This document shows positions 33,672 to 44,383 of a stretch of 64,000 nt of DNA, in pieces. Position numbers and translations under genes: made by a program. The stretch is taken from positions 1-64,000 of the forward strand of contig JAPQWV010000662.1 of the NCBI GenBank assembly GCA_027422505.1. The letters are read 5' to 3'. Under the pieces are notes generated by a model. It was given only the letters and a program-made list of their open reading frames with translations, did no database searches and had not been told where the DNA came from. This stretch comes from Craterostigma plantagineum. Its lineage: Eukaryota > Streptophyta > Magnoliopsida > Lamiales > Linderniaceae. Within the stretch, counting starts at the first letter, position 1; each line of letters starts with the position of its first letter.

Positions 33672-34137
33672 TTTGACCTATCAATTCGGCCCGCATGCAA
33701 TTTTTTAGGCCCGCCACAGCACGGGCCAGGGCGGGGCGGGCTCGCCCGCGCCCGCGGGCCAGCCCGCCAGCTATTATTTTTTATATATTATATAAAAAAT
33801 ATTACATATGTTAAATATATAATAAATTAATTATGAATTTAATTAATAATTCATTTACTATACCATAATTAGTAATGCATTTATTAATAAAACATAATTA
33901 ATTGCAATTTAGACCTATTTTATTAATAAATATCATAATTAATTATTATATCATTAGTACAATTAATTTTTTAAATTTAAAATAAATATCCAATTATTTC
34001 TTGCTTGGCCGGCCACGGGGCAGAACGGGCCCCTGTTTTTAAGGTCCGCTAGATGGCGGGCCAGCCCGCCCGCTCCGCCAGACTACGGGCTTTGGCGGCT
34101 GCAGGCCCCGCCCCTCCCTGCCAAATTGACATCTCTA
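33672..34137. mobile_element. hAT-like MITE
   Basis: The right end reads inward TAGAGATGTCAATTTGGCAG and the left end has TCAATTCGGCCCGC; both flank GC-rich stretches (GGGCCAGCCCGCC repeats) around an AT-rich centre. TAGAGATGTCAA-type ends are common in plant hAT MITEs. The left terminus is degraded and no target duplication could be defined. Confidence 0.5.
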
Positions 34138-34676
34138 TTGGTAGTACTTACATTGAGTTTAATAATATTTTTAATAGATAAGAGATTGGGGTAATTGTAG
34201 TAATAATGAGCTTTAGTAACGTGGTAGTTATGATGGCATGCCTCTAGGAATTTCTGGTACTTTGAAATTCATGACTGTGTTCCAGGCTCAACACAACATT
34301 CTTGCACCCATTTCACATGTTAGGCATAGTTGGTGTATGCGGCGGCTCCCTATTTAGTGTTATGGATGGTTCCTTTGTACCTTAGTTTGATCGGGCAAAC
34401 CACACAAAATGAATATGATGTTACAGATTCGGTCAATAGGAAGAAACTTATAATATCGTAGCATATCAATCTCAACCATAAGTTACACACGGTTTCTTTT
34501 GTAACATATCAATCCTCCCCCAAAAGAATCCTTGTCCAGCAAGGATATATTGTACGAGATCTTCAACCAAAATCAACGTTGTTTGCAGACTCAAATGTCT
34601 TCGTAGGATGTACAATGTCTTCAACAGAACTAAAATCAGGATAATCGTCAACCATAAACATTTGAGGACATGAACA

Positions 34677-35150
34677 TCAATGGCCTAAGACGTACTTCTC
34701 GTCAATAGTAACATAACCCTTTTTCTCGACGCTCTCGCGCCTCTTTACTTGTAGTGTTTTAAAAGGTGAGTGAATTTTTCGGACCCTGGTTCGCTTGGAT
34801 AGGTGGGGGCATAAGATACTCGATGTTGGCTTAGAGTTCGACCCTAGTCCTCCGCCTTGCAACATAATTTTCTGCTCAGTTAGACGAACAACCCCAATAG
34901 CGTGAGACAACGTTTTCGGCTGCTTACGTTTTACATCCAAACCAATGTCGTCTCGAAGTCCTGCAATAAAACTTCCAACAAGATAATTTTTCGGCAAACT
35001 ATCAACTTGATGAGAAAGTTTTTCGAATCGCTCCCTAATAAGCGTCAATGGTCGAAGTTCGTCTTAGGCAAGAAAGAGCTTCTTACGGATCCTCATAGTC
35101 GGTGGTCCAAGCGTAGAGTACGGCTTTGGTAATTCATTCCAAGTGAATGG
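34677..35150 (-). pseudogene. Chromovirus-type gag remnant
   Basis: LIRERFEKLSHQVDSLPKNY, LVGSFIAGLRDDIGLDVKRK and QPKTLSHAIGVVRLTEQKI match the gag region before the zinc knuckle in plant chromoviruses. The end (EKKGYVTIDEKYVLGH) is a knuckle region with its first cysteines lost. A stop separates the 35,130-35,060 segment (TMRIRKKLFL). Confidence 0.75.
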
Positions 35151-35403
35151 TCCACGGAACTTTGTCAACCAACGATGCCATTGGAATTACTGTTTTCGGT
35201 ACCTCTCGGAGTGTGTGAATCACTCGTATGAGATACACATGAATCTTGAGAGACTCGTAATGCCTCGGTTAACACTGTTTGTAACGTAGCATTGGTCAAT
35301 ACTCGCCTCTTAACGCACTAAGATTTTGATAACCTCGGCTCGGAACTTGGAATTGGTATTGGTGTGAGTATCCACATAAGAAATAGGCCGGCTCTGATAC
35401 CAC

Positions 35404-35610
35404 TGATACGTTTAGGGGATAGGAGAAGAACTTAAGGAATAAGGAGAAGATGGTCATTTTATATCCTCCCCTCTAATACATTTGTGACTAATTAAATACT
35501 TAGAACAATAACCTACCCACTTAACATAAATTACCCAAGTAACATAAAATACCCAGTAATACATTGTGCCATGCCAATAAGTTGCGTTGATTTACTTTTA
35601 TGGTGTGACA
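35404..35610 (-). repeat. Short LTR
   Basis: Delimited by TGTCACACC at plus 35,610 and by GTATCA at plus 35,404, adjoining the PBS. The inner boundary is secure; the outer one is inferred from the TG start. Confidence 0.55.
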
Positions 35611-36175
35611 GATAATATCAACTAGTACTTTGAACAATCGATGCGTGTGCATGTAAATTTATAATATTAAAATGATTTAAATTTAAAATAGTTATTTGTA
35701 ATTATAGTTTAATTCTGTATATCTATTCTATTTTATAAAGGGTCTAGCCCTCATAAAAATCGTCAATTTCTCATTTTAATTTAGTCTATCAATTTCAAGT
35801 TTCAACCAATCATGTTTTATATACAATTAAAACTTGATTAAAAAAAGAATTACTAACCCACGTTGTAGATACGAAAACTACCATTTAATTTCACTCCATT
35901 TTTATCTACATTAAATAAAAAATACAAACCGTTCAATTATAAACCACTCACTACCTTTACTTACTATTTTTAGTTAATTATCAACATACTATTTTTAGTT
36001 AATTATAATTCAACCTTTACTTTAGTAATAAATCAATTTTTATTTTTAAATTACCTTTCTATTGGTGTGTCAATACTTATATAAAAAAGTAAAAATTAAC
36101 ATCACAAGATTAAAGCCCCTAATAAAAGTAGACTGCCCATTTCTATTTTTAGTATGTTGTTTACTATAATAACAT
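35611..36175. other. AT-rich intergenic sequence
   Basis: Nothing coding or repetitive recognised apart from a short repeated phrase (ACTATTTTTAGTTAATTAT) near 35,964-36,007. Confidence 0.5.
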
Positions 36176-36178
36176 TAA

Positions 36179-36868
36179 GGGGGTGTTTGTTTTGGGGTGA
36201 TCCTCCAAAACATCACCATAATCCTCTCGTCGCTTTATCATCACCATGTTTGTTTAGCCTAGGTGATGAGTCATCACCGTAATGACAGATCACCTAGGTG
36301 ATAAAATGAGGTGATATTCTACCTTTTGGATCACCCCAAAAAAGCTAGGTGATCTTACATCACCGTGATGAAGTGATCTTTCAAATTTGTATTTGGACAA
36401 CATTACCCCTTAATTTAGCATTTATACCTAATATATCCTTATTGATATTTTAAATTATACTATTATATTATTTAAATATTATAATAATATATTTAATAAT
36501 AACTAATTATATTGAATAACTATACGAAAAACTTATTATTAATTCTTAAAATATTAAACTCGATATTAAAATAGTAGTCATTATTATGTAAATATCATCT
36601 CAATATATATACATATATATTATATATATAATCCCATAATCTAGATAATATTCGTAGGGTTAAATATAACATTTATGTAATATCACCCCACACATCACCG
36701 TGATTAGACAAACACAATATTCTAATATCACATTGATATGCACAAGGAAATATCACCCCAAAACAAACACGGTAATGGTATATCACCTTGATCCACATCA
36801 CGGTGATATTCACATTACGGTGATGTGAGTATCACGGTGATGTTGGATCACCGTAAACAAACACCCCC
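36179..36868. mobile_element. Tourist-type MITE (PIF/Harbinger superfamily)
   Basis: Terminal inverted repeats GGGGGTGTTTGTTT / AAACAAACACCCCC, 690 bp long, flanked by TAA on both sides (36,176-36,178 and 36,869-36,871), the target duplication expected for PIF/Harbinger. Both subterminal regions are filled with (A)TCACCGTGAT-like palindromes and half-sites GGTGAT / ATCACC. Confidence 0.9.
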
Positions 36869-36871
36869 TAA

Positions 36872-37475
36872 ATTATTATTAATAAAATTACCAGGTAGCA
36901 ATTAATTTTTATTTTATGCGCACATAAGGTGTACTTAATATACTAGTATAAATTATAAAACTATAAGAAGTAATTAAAATTGTAATTAAGTAAAAATTGT
37001 AATTAAAAGATAGTGGGTGGTTTTTTAAATTATTAATATTTTCGTGAAACTGATAGACCAAGATAGCAGCCTTTATAGCCACCCCACACCTTTAAAAAAA
37101 TAGAATAGATAACCATAGCACTTAATACTGTATGCTTATTTATTTTCTCTCTGTTTTTGAGAAATATATTTTCTGTAATCTTAGCAAAAGCCTATTGACC
37201 CTTTCCTATGCTCATGCTATATGTTGACAGCTCGTAAATCGTAATCCTTAGATTACTTTGAGTTGTCATTGATATACTACAAATAAAAGCAACGGATAGT
37301 AAAATCTTATTACATAACGTAAAAGATCCATACTCATCATGTCTTTCTATTGAATTGCTGTAATAAGAATTTCTCTCATAAGCCATATATGATTTATCTA
37401 TCCGTGCACATGTATAGACATCTATATATATAAGCACTTGTCTTGTGGCTAGTTTAGAAATATATCAAGACAGCT
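36872..37475. promoter_or_regulatory. Upstream region of the UGT gene with TATA box
   Basis: AT-rich, 600 bp between the MITE and the start codon. A TATA-like CTATATATATAAG at 37,422-37,433 lies about 45 bp before the ATG, which would give a short 5' leader. No other element could be assigned. Confidence 0.45.
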
Positions 37476-39118
37476 ATGGAGATGTCAATTAGATCAATGG
37501 AAGAGAAACAATTACAAAGGCGACGTCATTGTCTGATCCTGCCATATCCAGTCCAAGGCCACATAAACCCTATGCTTCAATTCGCCAAAAGACTGGTTCA
37601 AAAGCAGACTACTATCACGATATTAATCACAGAATATCAGGCAAAAGGTTCCCAGTTTTCATCAACCAACATACCCATCGAAATCTTCTCCGATGGTTCA
37701 AACGAAGGCTTTGTCCCGAGTTCTCAAAATGTTGAAGAATACGTAAGGAACTTCGAGACGGTAGGATCAAAAACTCTGAAAGAAGCCATACGTAAGCACT
37801 ACTATTTATTTATACATTCATGATGACAAGAGCATCAAATTTGTACATTACTTATATTTTTCTCCCTTATGTGTTCTCCTGCTTTAGTAAGGCTAGCTGA
37901 GTTGAGTCGACCCGTGGATTGTCTCATTTACGACTCTTTCCTTCCGTGGGGATTGGACGTTGCGAAAGAGATGGGTTTAATGGGTGCAGCATTCTTCACA
38001 CAATCTTGTGCAGTGGATCATATATATCATTGTGTGTTCAAAGGATTGTTGAAACTTCCGCTCGAGGAAGGTGAGGATGTTATTCTTGAAGGGTTACCGT
38101 TGATGAAACCCATGGACATGCCTTCGTTTGTGTACGTGCATGGCTCATATCCACCACTTTTCGACGTGGTTGTGAATCAGCAGTTTCGGAACATTGAGAA
38201 AGCGGATTGGCTCTTAGTTAACACATTCTACAAGTTGGAGGAAGAGGCAAGTACAACACTTTATTTCCCTATATTGATTTAATTAGTTTCTTAGTGGTTC
38301 AATCTATACTATAACACTTTAAACTAAACACGTCCTAACGGATAGTTTGTCGTCTCATACTATAATAAATTGTTAACTATATATGTATTGAACCATGCAG
38401 TTGATAGATCACATGGCGAAACTTTCTCCCCTGAAAGCAACTGATCGACCATACCATCCATGTATTTGGACAAGAGGCTTCCCGAGGACAAGGAATATGG
38501 GGTTAGTATCTTCACGCCTATGTCCGAGGCCTGCACAAATTGGCTAAACGAACGTCAGCCCAATTCTACCATATATGTTTCCTTCGGTAGTATGGCGCAA
38601 TTAGAAGAGGATCAAATGCACGAACTCGCATGGGGTCTCAAATTAAGCAACAAAAATTTCCTTTGGGTTGTCAGGGCATCTGAAGAATCCAAACTCCCTA
38701 AAGGTTTTGCAGAAGAGACCTTTGGAAAGGGATTAATTATCTCGTGGTGTCCACAATTAGACGTATTAGCGCATGAGGCGATCTGTTGTTTTATCACTCA
38801 TTGCGGATGGAATTCGACATTAGAAGCATTGTGTTTGGGCATACCGATGGTTGCCATGCCTCAATGGACTGATCAAAGCACGAACGCAAAGTTCGTTATG
38901 GATATATGGAAAATGGGAATTAAGGCTTCAAATAATATCGATCGTGGGATTGTTGATCGTCATGAGATTGCTCGGTGCATCAGCGAGGTTTTAGAAGGTG
39001 ACAGAAGCGATGAGATCATGAAGAATGTCAAAAGTGGAAAGAAATGGCTAAGGAATCCATGGCCGAAGGTGGAAGTTCTGATGCAAATATTGAAGAGTTT
39101 ATGTCTAGTCTCGGTTAG
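37476..39118 (+). CDS. UGT74-type UDP-glycosyltransferase, three exons, two apparent one-base frameshifts
   Basis: Family-1 (GT1) glycosyltransferase; such soluble enzymes transfer glucose from UDP-glucose to small molecules. Exons inferred: 37,476-37,791, 37,888-38,246 and 38,401-39,118, about 464 residues, normal for UGT74. Exon 1: CLILPYPVQGHINPMLQFAK holds the catalytic His (His29). Exon 2: LIYDSFLPWGLDVAKEMGL holds the partner Asp (Asp121) and ends FYKLEEE. Exon 3: the 44-residue PSPG sugar-donor box is at 38,745-38,876, from WCPQ through HCGWNSTLEA to WTDQ; the final Gln is usual for UDP-glucose users. Relative to family spacing one base is missing near 38,437-38,450 (before SMYLDKRLPED) and one in the A4 run at about 39,031-39,034; with both, the last frame ends NIEEFMSSLG at TAG 39,116. 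Either a recent pseudogene or a gene with base-call errors. Substrate unknown. Its 3' half lies in the tandem duplication. Confidence 0.85.
37792..37887 (+). other. UGT intron 1 (GT-AG)
   Basis: Donor C|GTAAGC after codon phase 1, acceptor GCTTTAG; 96 bp. The join gives EAI-LRLAELSRPVD, continuous with UGT74 proteins. Confidence 0.8.
38247..38400 (+). other. UGT intron 2 (GC-AG)
   Basis: Donor GAG|GCAAGT, acceptor CATGCAG; 154 bp, phase 0. The join gives KLEEE-LIDHMAKLSPLK, as expected for the family. The nearby GT (38,251) would put exon 3 out of frame, so the GC donor is preferred; GC donors usually need this strong AG|GCAAGT context. Confidence 0.75.
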
Positions 39119-39210
39119 GTTAAGTTTCTCGAACAAAACTTGGTGATGGAAATTAAGGAGATCCATGCTGGTGAATATTTGTAAGAATTGAGATGAGTTG
39201 ATTATAGTAT

Positions 39211-40128
39211 CAGTCCCAGTCGGACTCGGATATCCTGTCCCAGTAATTGTCCCATAAGTTGTCCCACTAATACACGTGTCCAAGTAACCGCTTGATTAAT
39301 ATGGCCCATTTAATGGCACGCTGGAAAGGATCGATCTCTTATATATAAAAAAATCTTTATAAACCCTAATTAATTAATTGACCTACGTTTTGATCTCGGA
39401 ATCCTATTTCAAGATCGAAGAATCTCAGACCCTATTTTCGAGCCCTAAAGGGTGTCGTTTGGCCCCGAAACGCTAGCGTTTTGACCCGGAACCCTATATA
39501 TTAATAGTCGTTGCGCCGTAAATAGGGAGAGCGTGAATAGTCATCGTGCCGTAACAGAAATGCTAAACTGTCGTCGCGCAGCAGCCTATAATGATGATGT
39601 TTTTGTCTGGGGAAACAGGGGGATGAGTTGCGTGTTGGGCTCAAAACCCTAAATCATTAATGATTCGTCGCGCCGTAGCTTGAACCCTCTATGAACCCTC
39701 CGTGAACCCTCCACCCAACACATTTCCCCTGTCTCCCTAGACAGAAAATTCATCATTATAGGGAGCAATGCTCCTATAATAGAAAACCAATTTTCAATCT
39801 CGAAACGTGCAATAAGATCGAAACGCTAATTTTGTTGTCATTTTTATTGTCAGATTTTACTTTTCAATTGTTATTTCTTGAACATTATATTTTTTATTCT
39901 AATTTTGTTGTCGTTGGCAGATTTATTGGATTGTCAGATTTTATTTTATTCTTGCTTTTCCTATTTTTGTTTTTATTCTGAGATCTTATGTGCTTGTTTT
40001 TGGTTTTTTCACAGAGAAATAGTACGCTTATATGGGCATATTAATCAAGCGGTTACTTGGACACGTGTATTAGTGGGACAACTTATGGGACAATTATTGG
40101 GACAGGAGATCCGAGTCCCCGTCAGTCC
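39211..40128. mobile_element. Foldback / long-TIR DNA element
   Basis: About 98-bp inverted arms (39,211-39,309 and 40,031-40,128) with few mismatches. The arms hold repeated TTGTCCCA phrases (CTGTCCCAGTAATTGTCCCA). The centre has a smaller nested inverted repeat: CCTATAATGATGATG near 39,580 against TCATCATTATAGG near 39,751. No transposase; the frame at 39,878-40,150 is T-rich and spans one arm, so it is not a gene. Long arms would suit a Mutator-like MITE, but no 9-bp target duplication was found. It begins about 90 bp after the UGT stop and might supply its 3' UTR. Confidence 0.7.
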
Positions 40129-40150
40129 ATCCATATCACTTAAGAATTAG

Positions 40151-41070
40151 ATCCGCTAAATTCAGGGAACGCCTTTTCCTTAAGAAAATCATAAATTAGC
40201 ATTAAAAACGGACATCTACACTTAAATACCTAATACAGTAAATTTATGTGTAAAGACTCCTTAAAAAAAAGCAAGATAGTATATTAAAAAAGATAGAGGG
40301 AGAGAGAGAAAAGCATTAGTAAATTAAATACAATAAAAATTAAAATCAGATAAAAAAGAAAGAGAGAATAATAATATATTAAACAAATATAAAAAATAAA
40401 AAATAAAAATAGAAAAATAAATAAAAAATAGAGAGTAAAACTAACAACATAATAAATACAAATTATAAATAAGAAATGAAAAAAAGTAAAATTTATTTAT
40501 TATAAACTAAATATAAAAGAAGAAGACAAAAATAAGGATAAAAAGTGCACTGAATTTTATGAAAATACTGGGACGGATGCACCGTTTTTCCTTATTTTTG
40601 TTTTTATTTATTTTTTTATTTTCTAATAAATACAATTTTGATTTGTTCTTAGTTTTTCATCTTTATTATTTTTTAGTTTTAACAATTCGCTCTTCGTTTT
40701 GTTTTCTTTTTGCTTAATTTATTTTAATTTTGTATTTTTTCTCTTTTTAAATTTATTCATTTAATATATTTTTATTATCTCTTTATTTATTTTATTTTAA
40801 TATATTAGGCTTTTTCTTTTTAAAAAAAAATATTTTTTTTTTGTGATTTCCTTTTCCGTCCAAATTAACAACCCATATAACGGCGGGACAATAATCGACA
40901 ATGTTGGGGACAAAATTAGTTCACCCAAAACATCGGAATTAGTCCATGTAGTAGACATCGTGGACCATTTTGAATTTCTTCCTTTTTTCTTACTACGTTT
41001 ATGCTTGGAAGAAGAGTCAAACTGGTGGGTAGAAACGTTTTACAGTTCACAACTTCTTGCCTGTATTCTA
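40151..41070. other. AT-rich low-complexity stretch
   Basis: A/T-rich with an A-rich half (40,260-40,560) followed by a T-rich half (40,580-40,850). The frame at 40,843-41,130 has no recognisable family and is present unchanged in copy 2 only because of the duplication. Confidence 0.6.
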
Positions 41071-41730
41071 ATTGTTTATTATAAAATTCGTTTGCCGGGC
41101 GTCAGTGGGGCACAGGGCCTAGGCAACTAGTCGGGTGTCCGAGAGGGGCGCGCATCTGGACAGCTAGGCGGGTCTAGGCAGAAAATAGTCAATACCCGAT
41201 TTTTTATTTTATTTTTATGCTAATATTTCAAAGTAAATATGTATCAATCCATCTAAATAAATAATGTCAATCCCAATAATATTTTTTTTTTGCATTTACA
41301 AAATTTTTTCCCCAAAAAAACCTAGCGCCTAGGCGGCCCACCACTTAGGCTGAGTTCTACAACAGAGGTTCGTATCATTATTTCTTAGGTCTTTGTTGCT
41401 TGTTGTTTTACTTGAATCCACATATGACATAAACTCAACTGTCTCCGAGTCTCAACTCAAGGCACAACCGCGGACAGAGTGTGGTTCGTAGAAGGAAGAG
41501 ACGTATGCTAAGCCCTTATTCACACTCTTTAATAGTTCATGTGTTCATTTGTTCTGTGCAAATTGTGGTGATTCTATGTAGAAACAAACGAGGAACCAAG
41601 TGACAATACTGTTTTGGTGGCGATGATAACTTTTAGCGGAGTTTTGAGGTTGTTGCATTCCGTTTGAGTTGAGTCTTCGGACAAGAAATTCGAGGAAAAA
41701 GCAATAATCTATAGAACTAGCTAGTGCCAC
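41071..41730. other. GC-rich CCTAGGCG-type repeat and unassigned flank
   Basis: 41,090-41,345 carries GCCTAGGC / GGCGGGTCTAGGC and CCTAGCGCCTAGGCGG blocks around an AT-rich centre, resembling a small non-autonomous DNA element; ends not resolved. 41,350-41,730 has nothing recognisable. Confidence 0.3.
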
Positions 41731-42396
41731 AATTATGCCAATCTCCGCGGATCCTTACCAAAAAAGGAGATCTCGATTATTATAAATATAACCTTTGGGG
41801 ACGAAGGAAAGGGACTTAGAGACGACACAAGAACACTAGAACACACTTTAGAGGTGATTGGAGAATTCGAAGGCAAATAAGGGAAGAACTTGGGAAACGC
41901 ACCAGAGCCGAATCGTAGGGGAGATAATGTTTCTTCTATCATCAATACCGTTTCTCCTTGTTCTTCTATCTTCTATTAGTAGCTAAATTCTCTGTATTTG
42001 AGATTAGATGAACCCTAGCGATTAATGCTTTGATTTGAATGATTTACCGTAGTATTTTCTTTACTTGAATTCATTTATGAATAAGATTGATTGCAGTTAT
42101 GTCTATATTATTGAGGTCTTTAATATTGTCTTCATCATGTCGACGCGAACAAGACAATTGTTGGGAAATCGTGAGTTGCACTCGAAAGCGGGACAAACGA
42201 TTAGACCACTCATAAACGGACGGAAAGTCAACGCTAGAAATAGGTTGAGCTACCACACCGGATTAGAGTCAAATCTGATAGTAGAATTCATTATGTTTAA
42301 TGCAATCTTACGATTTATAGTTAGGGAAGCTTGCTCGGCTATTAAACTCGTATGATTAGTTGTAGTCGTTTTTTATGTGATTAGGAAAGTTATGTC

Positions 42397-42702
42397 TGTA
42401 ACGTTCCGTCCCATACCGGGTGTCACTGTAGCATCGGTCCCTACCGGGACATGTGGGGTTAGGCCCACCAAACTCCGACTGATAGTCTGGCCCCACTGTA
42501 CCCCATTTAACCTTTCAGCATGCTTCGTGCACTCGCTCACACGCACCCTGAGAAACTTCCCAAGGGGTCACCCATCCCTAGATTGCCCAAAGTCAAGCAC
42601 GGTTAACTTCGGAGTTTCCATGGATGGACTCTCGAAAAGGTAGGTCGACCTTGGTGATATGAGTACTACTCTAAATTCTCTTATATGATTCTTAGCCTGA
42701 CA
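42397..42702 (-). mobile_element. Cassandra-type LTR with 5S rRNA-like sequence
   Basis: 306 bp from TGTCAGGC (plus 42,702) to GTTACA (plus 42,397) in minus orientation. The centre resembles plant 5S rRNA: TCCGAAGTTAACCGTGCTTG (box A region) and GGGATGGGTGACCCCTTGGG (box C region), spanning about 42,668-42,552. Cassandra TRIM elements are known to carry such a 5S unit in each LTR, transcribed by RNA polymerase III. Confidence 0.85.
42552..42668 (-). ncRNA. 5S rRNA-like promoter unit within the Cassandra LTR
   Basis: About 117 nt, close to the 5S length. Boxes A and C are well kept; the intermediate element region (TGACTTTGGGCAATCTA) is diverged. It is not a ribosomal 5S gene: sequence and context are those of Cassandra. 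Confidence 0.65.
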
Positions 42703-43140
42703 CGCCCATACGTTGTCAGTCTAAGGATCTCCTCTCGTTCGGGTATGGGATCGGTTCGTTCATGTACCCCTTCGCCTAGCAGTCTGCTAGAGCCGCTCCT
42801 TGTCCGTACACCTCTCTGGAACTGGCGATCACTCCCGCCCTCTGCGGCCCCGGATGTCACATGCCCACTAGCTTCGGCCTGGTTCGTCTCGAACCAGCAC
42901 CGTACTGTGAGAGGTTGTGCTATGATACCACCTGTAACGACCCTCACTTTTAAAGTAAAAAGGTTGGAGGATTTCCCCAACGAAAACCGCGAAGACCCAA
43001 TTAATAAAAAGTTTCCTCGCAAAAAACAATAATTACAGCTAAGCAAAAATATCTTACATGCGCACACGGTTCGCACGCATCATAATTTACATTCAAACTC
43101 AATTCGAATTTATCGACACCCAAAACATATTAAAACAATT
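42703..43140 (-). other. LTR end and PBS-like site next to the Cassandra LTR
   Basis: Minus-strand TGGTATCATAGC at 42,930-42,919 (one mismatch to the iMet PBS) follows a GTCGTTACA end at 42,933, so an LTR-like segment lies at 42,933 to about 43,140. It is not similar to the Cassandra LTR at 42,397-42,702 beyond the last bases; either two different elements are joined here or a Cassandra copy has recombined. Confidence 0.45.
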
Positions 43141-43460
43141 CGAATTAGGAAAACTACGTGAATTATAGAGATTAGGGTTTGATCGAGCTAGGGGGACGAA
43201 GTCTCAAATACGTTTGTATTAGAAAGGAGTCGTCTTTAGTGTCTATTTCGTAGTTTTAGTTTAACAGTTATTTTACTTTTTGCACGATCAACCAACCTTT
43301 TTCACTAGGATATTAAGACATTCTTAATTGCATAGTTTCTTTGGGTTCTATACTCGAATACTCGCCGTTGCTATCCTACTTCCGATAGGTGCTCTTGCCT
43401 ATTTAGGCGTAGCATAGTTCGTAGTATTTCGTTTAATAAATCTTGTAAGCAAATTTTGGG

Positions 43461-44050
43461 GTTTACGAGCCGAGCAAATGACGAGTAGTCGGTGTTTTTA
43501 AGTTTAGAAGATATCTAAAAACCACCCGAATAGGGCTCAAACTTGGTGTCACACATAAAATCGAGATTTGAGACAAAAAACTCCTATAGGAAAATTTACG
43601 GCTCCTTTTTTTTTTCATCGAACGTTAAAAGTAGCTTTCGTTACAACTTTATATTATTATTCTAATTTTTTACATTTTAAAACATATTTAATAATATTTA
43701 GATAAGTTTTTATTATTGTAACAATAAAACTGAAAATTAATATTATTTTGTTTATAGAATACTTTCATCTTCAATTTAATAAAATTATAGTTCAAATATG
43801 GCGAATCTACACTCGAATACGCAATAGAATGAAAAATTATCTGCTCAGTACCCTGTCAGAAAAATTTTATATGTAGATATCTGTTAAAATAAAATTTTCA
43901 CAATAGCTCGTCGTTTGGTTGTAACGTACCATTTTATCATCGCTGAAGTATCTTTTTATATGTATATTACAATGTGGTATCACGTGTTTATAATTTCCAA
44001 ACATGATAGTGTGATCACTTTGGTGTATGATGTACCAAAATTGGATTCAA
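43461..44050. other. AT-rich intergenic sequence
   Basis: No coding or structural feature recognised. Confidence 0.5.
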
Positions 44051-44383
44051 CACTACAAAAAATGTTATTTTATGTGACCATGTTTTTGTGATAACATTAA
44101 AAATCATCACCTAAAATTAGATTATATGAGGAAATAGTTTTTTCTCACAATAATTATTACATAATGTGATGAAATTTTTTCCTCATAAATGAATATATAA
44201 TATGTGAGGAAATTAGTTTTTCATCACATAATAGTAATATATTTCCTCACAAAAGCTAAACATTAATGTGATAGATAAAATCCTCACATATAGTTAATAA
44301 ATTTCCTAATAATAAATTTTTATTTGACGAAAAATCCTCACATAAATAAAAGAGAAGCTGTCGACATTAACCAATAATATGTA
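44051..44383 (+). mobile_element. CACTA-like element terminus
   Basis: CACTACAAAAAATG at 44,051 is the usual end of plant En/Spm (CACTA) elements. The next 290 bp carry subterminal repeats in both orientations, TGTGAGGAAAT and CCTCACATA-like. The opposite terminus was not found; the sequence is cut at about 44,384 by the Tat-type LTR. Confidence 0.7.

Larger units (their letters stand above)
34138..35610 (-). mobile_element. Chromovirus-type gypsy fragment: short LTR, PBS and gag
   Basis: On the minus strand: LTR 35,610-35,404 (TGTCACACC...GTATCA, 207 bp), PBS TGGTATCAGAGC at 35,402-35,391, then a gag remnant to 34,677. Downstream sequence to 34,138 has no clear pol. An LTR this short with gag but no pol suggests a TRIM-like or heavily deleted element. 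Confidence 0.65.
41735..43460 (+). repeat. Athila-like LTR interrupted by a 5S-type element
   Basis: Collinear with the LTR at 33,666-31,913: the AGTCAAATCTGATAG-type stretch near 42,265, the GATCGAGCTAGGGGGACGAA stretch near 43,172, and GATAGGTGCTCTTGCC near 43,384. A TATA-like ATTATAAATATAACC is at about 41,778. The middle (42,397 to about 43,140) is inserted sequence. No PBS follows the end, so this is a solo LTR, a 3' LTR or a truncated 5' LTR. Start not resolved. Confidence 0.7.

Noticed and set aside
39640..39720. AACCCTAAA phrases resembling plant telomere repeat
   Set aside because: Only isolated single copies among GAACCCTC repeats; no tandem CCCTAAA array.
40843..41130. 95-residue frame present in both tandem copies
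   Set aside because: No family match and lies at the edge of low-complexity sequence; its conservation is explained by the recent duplication.
42065..42355. 96-residue plus-strand frame similar to a minus-strand frame at 32,341-32,553
   Set aside because: The similarity looks protein-like but comes from homologous LTRs; there is no start context or family, and the region is U3/R of Athila-like LTRs.
42552..42668. Genuine 5S rRNA gene
   Set aside because: The sequence between box A and box C is diverged and it sits in an LTR with TG...CA ends; it fits Cassandra, not 5S rDNA.
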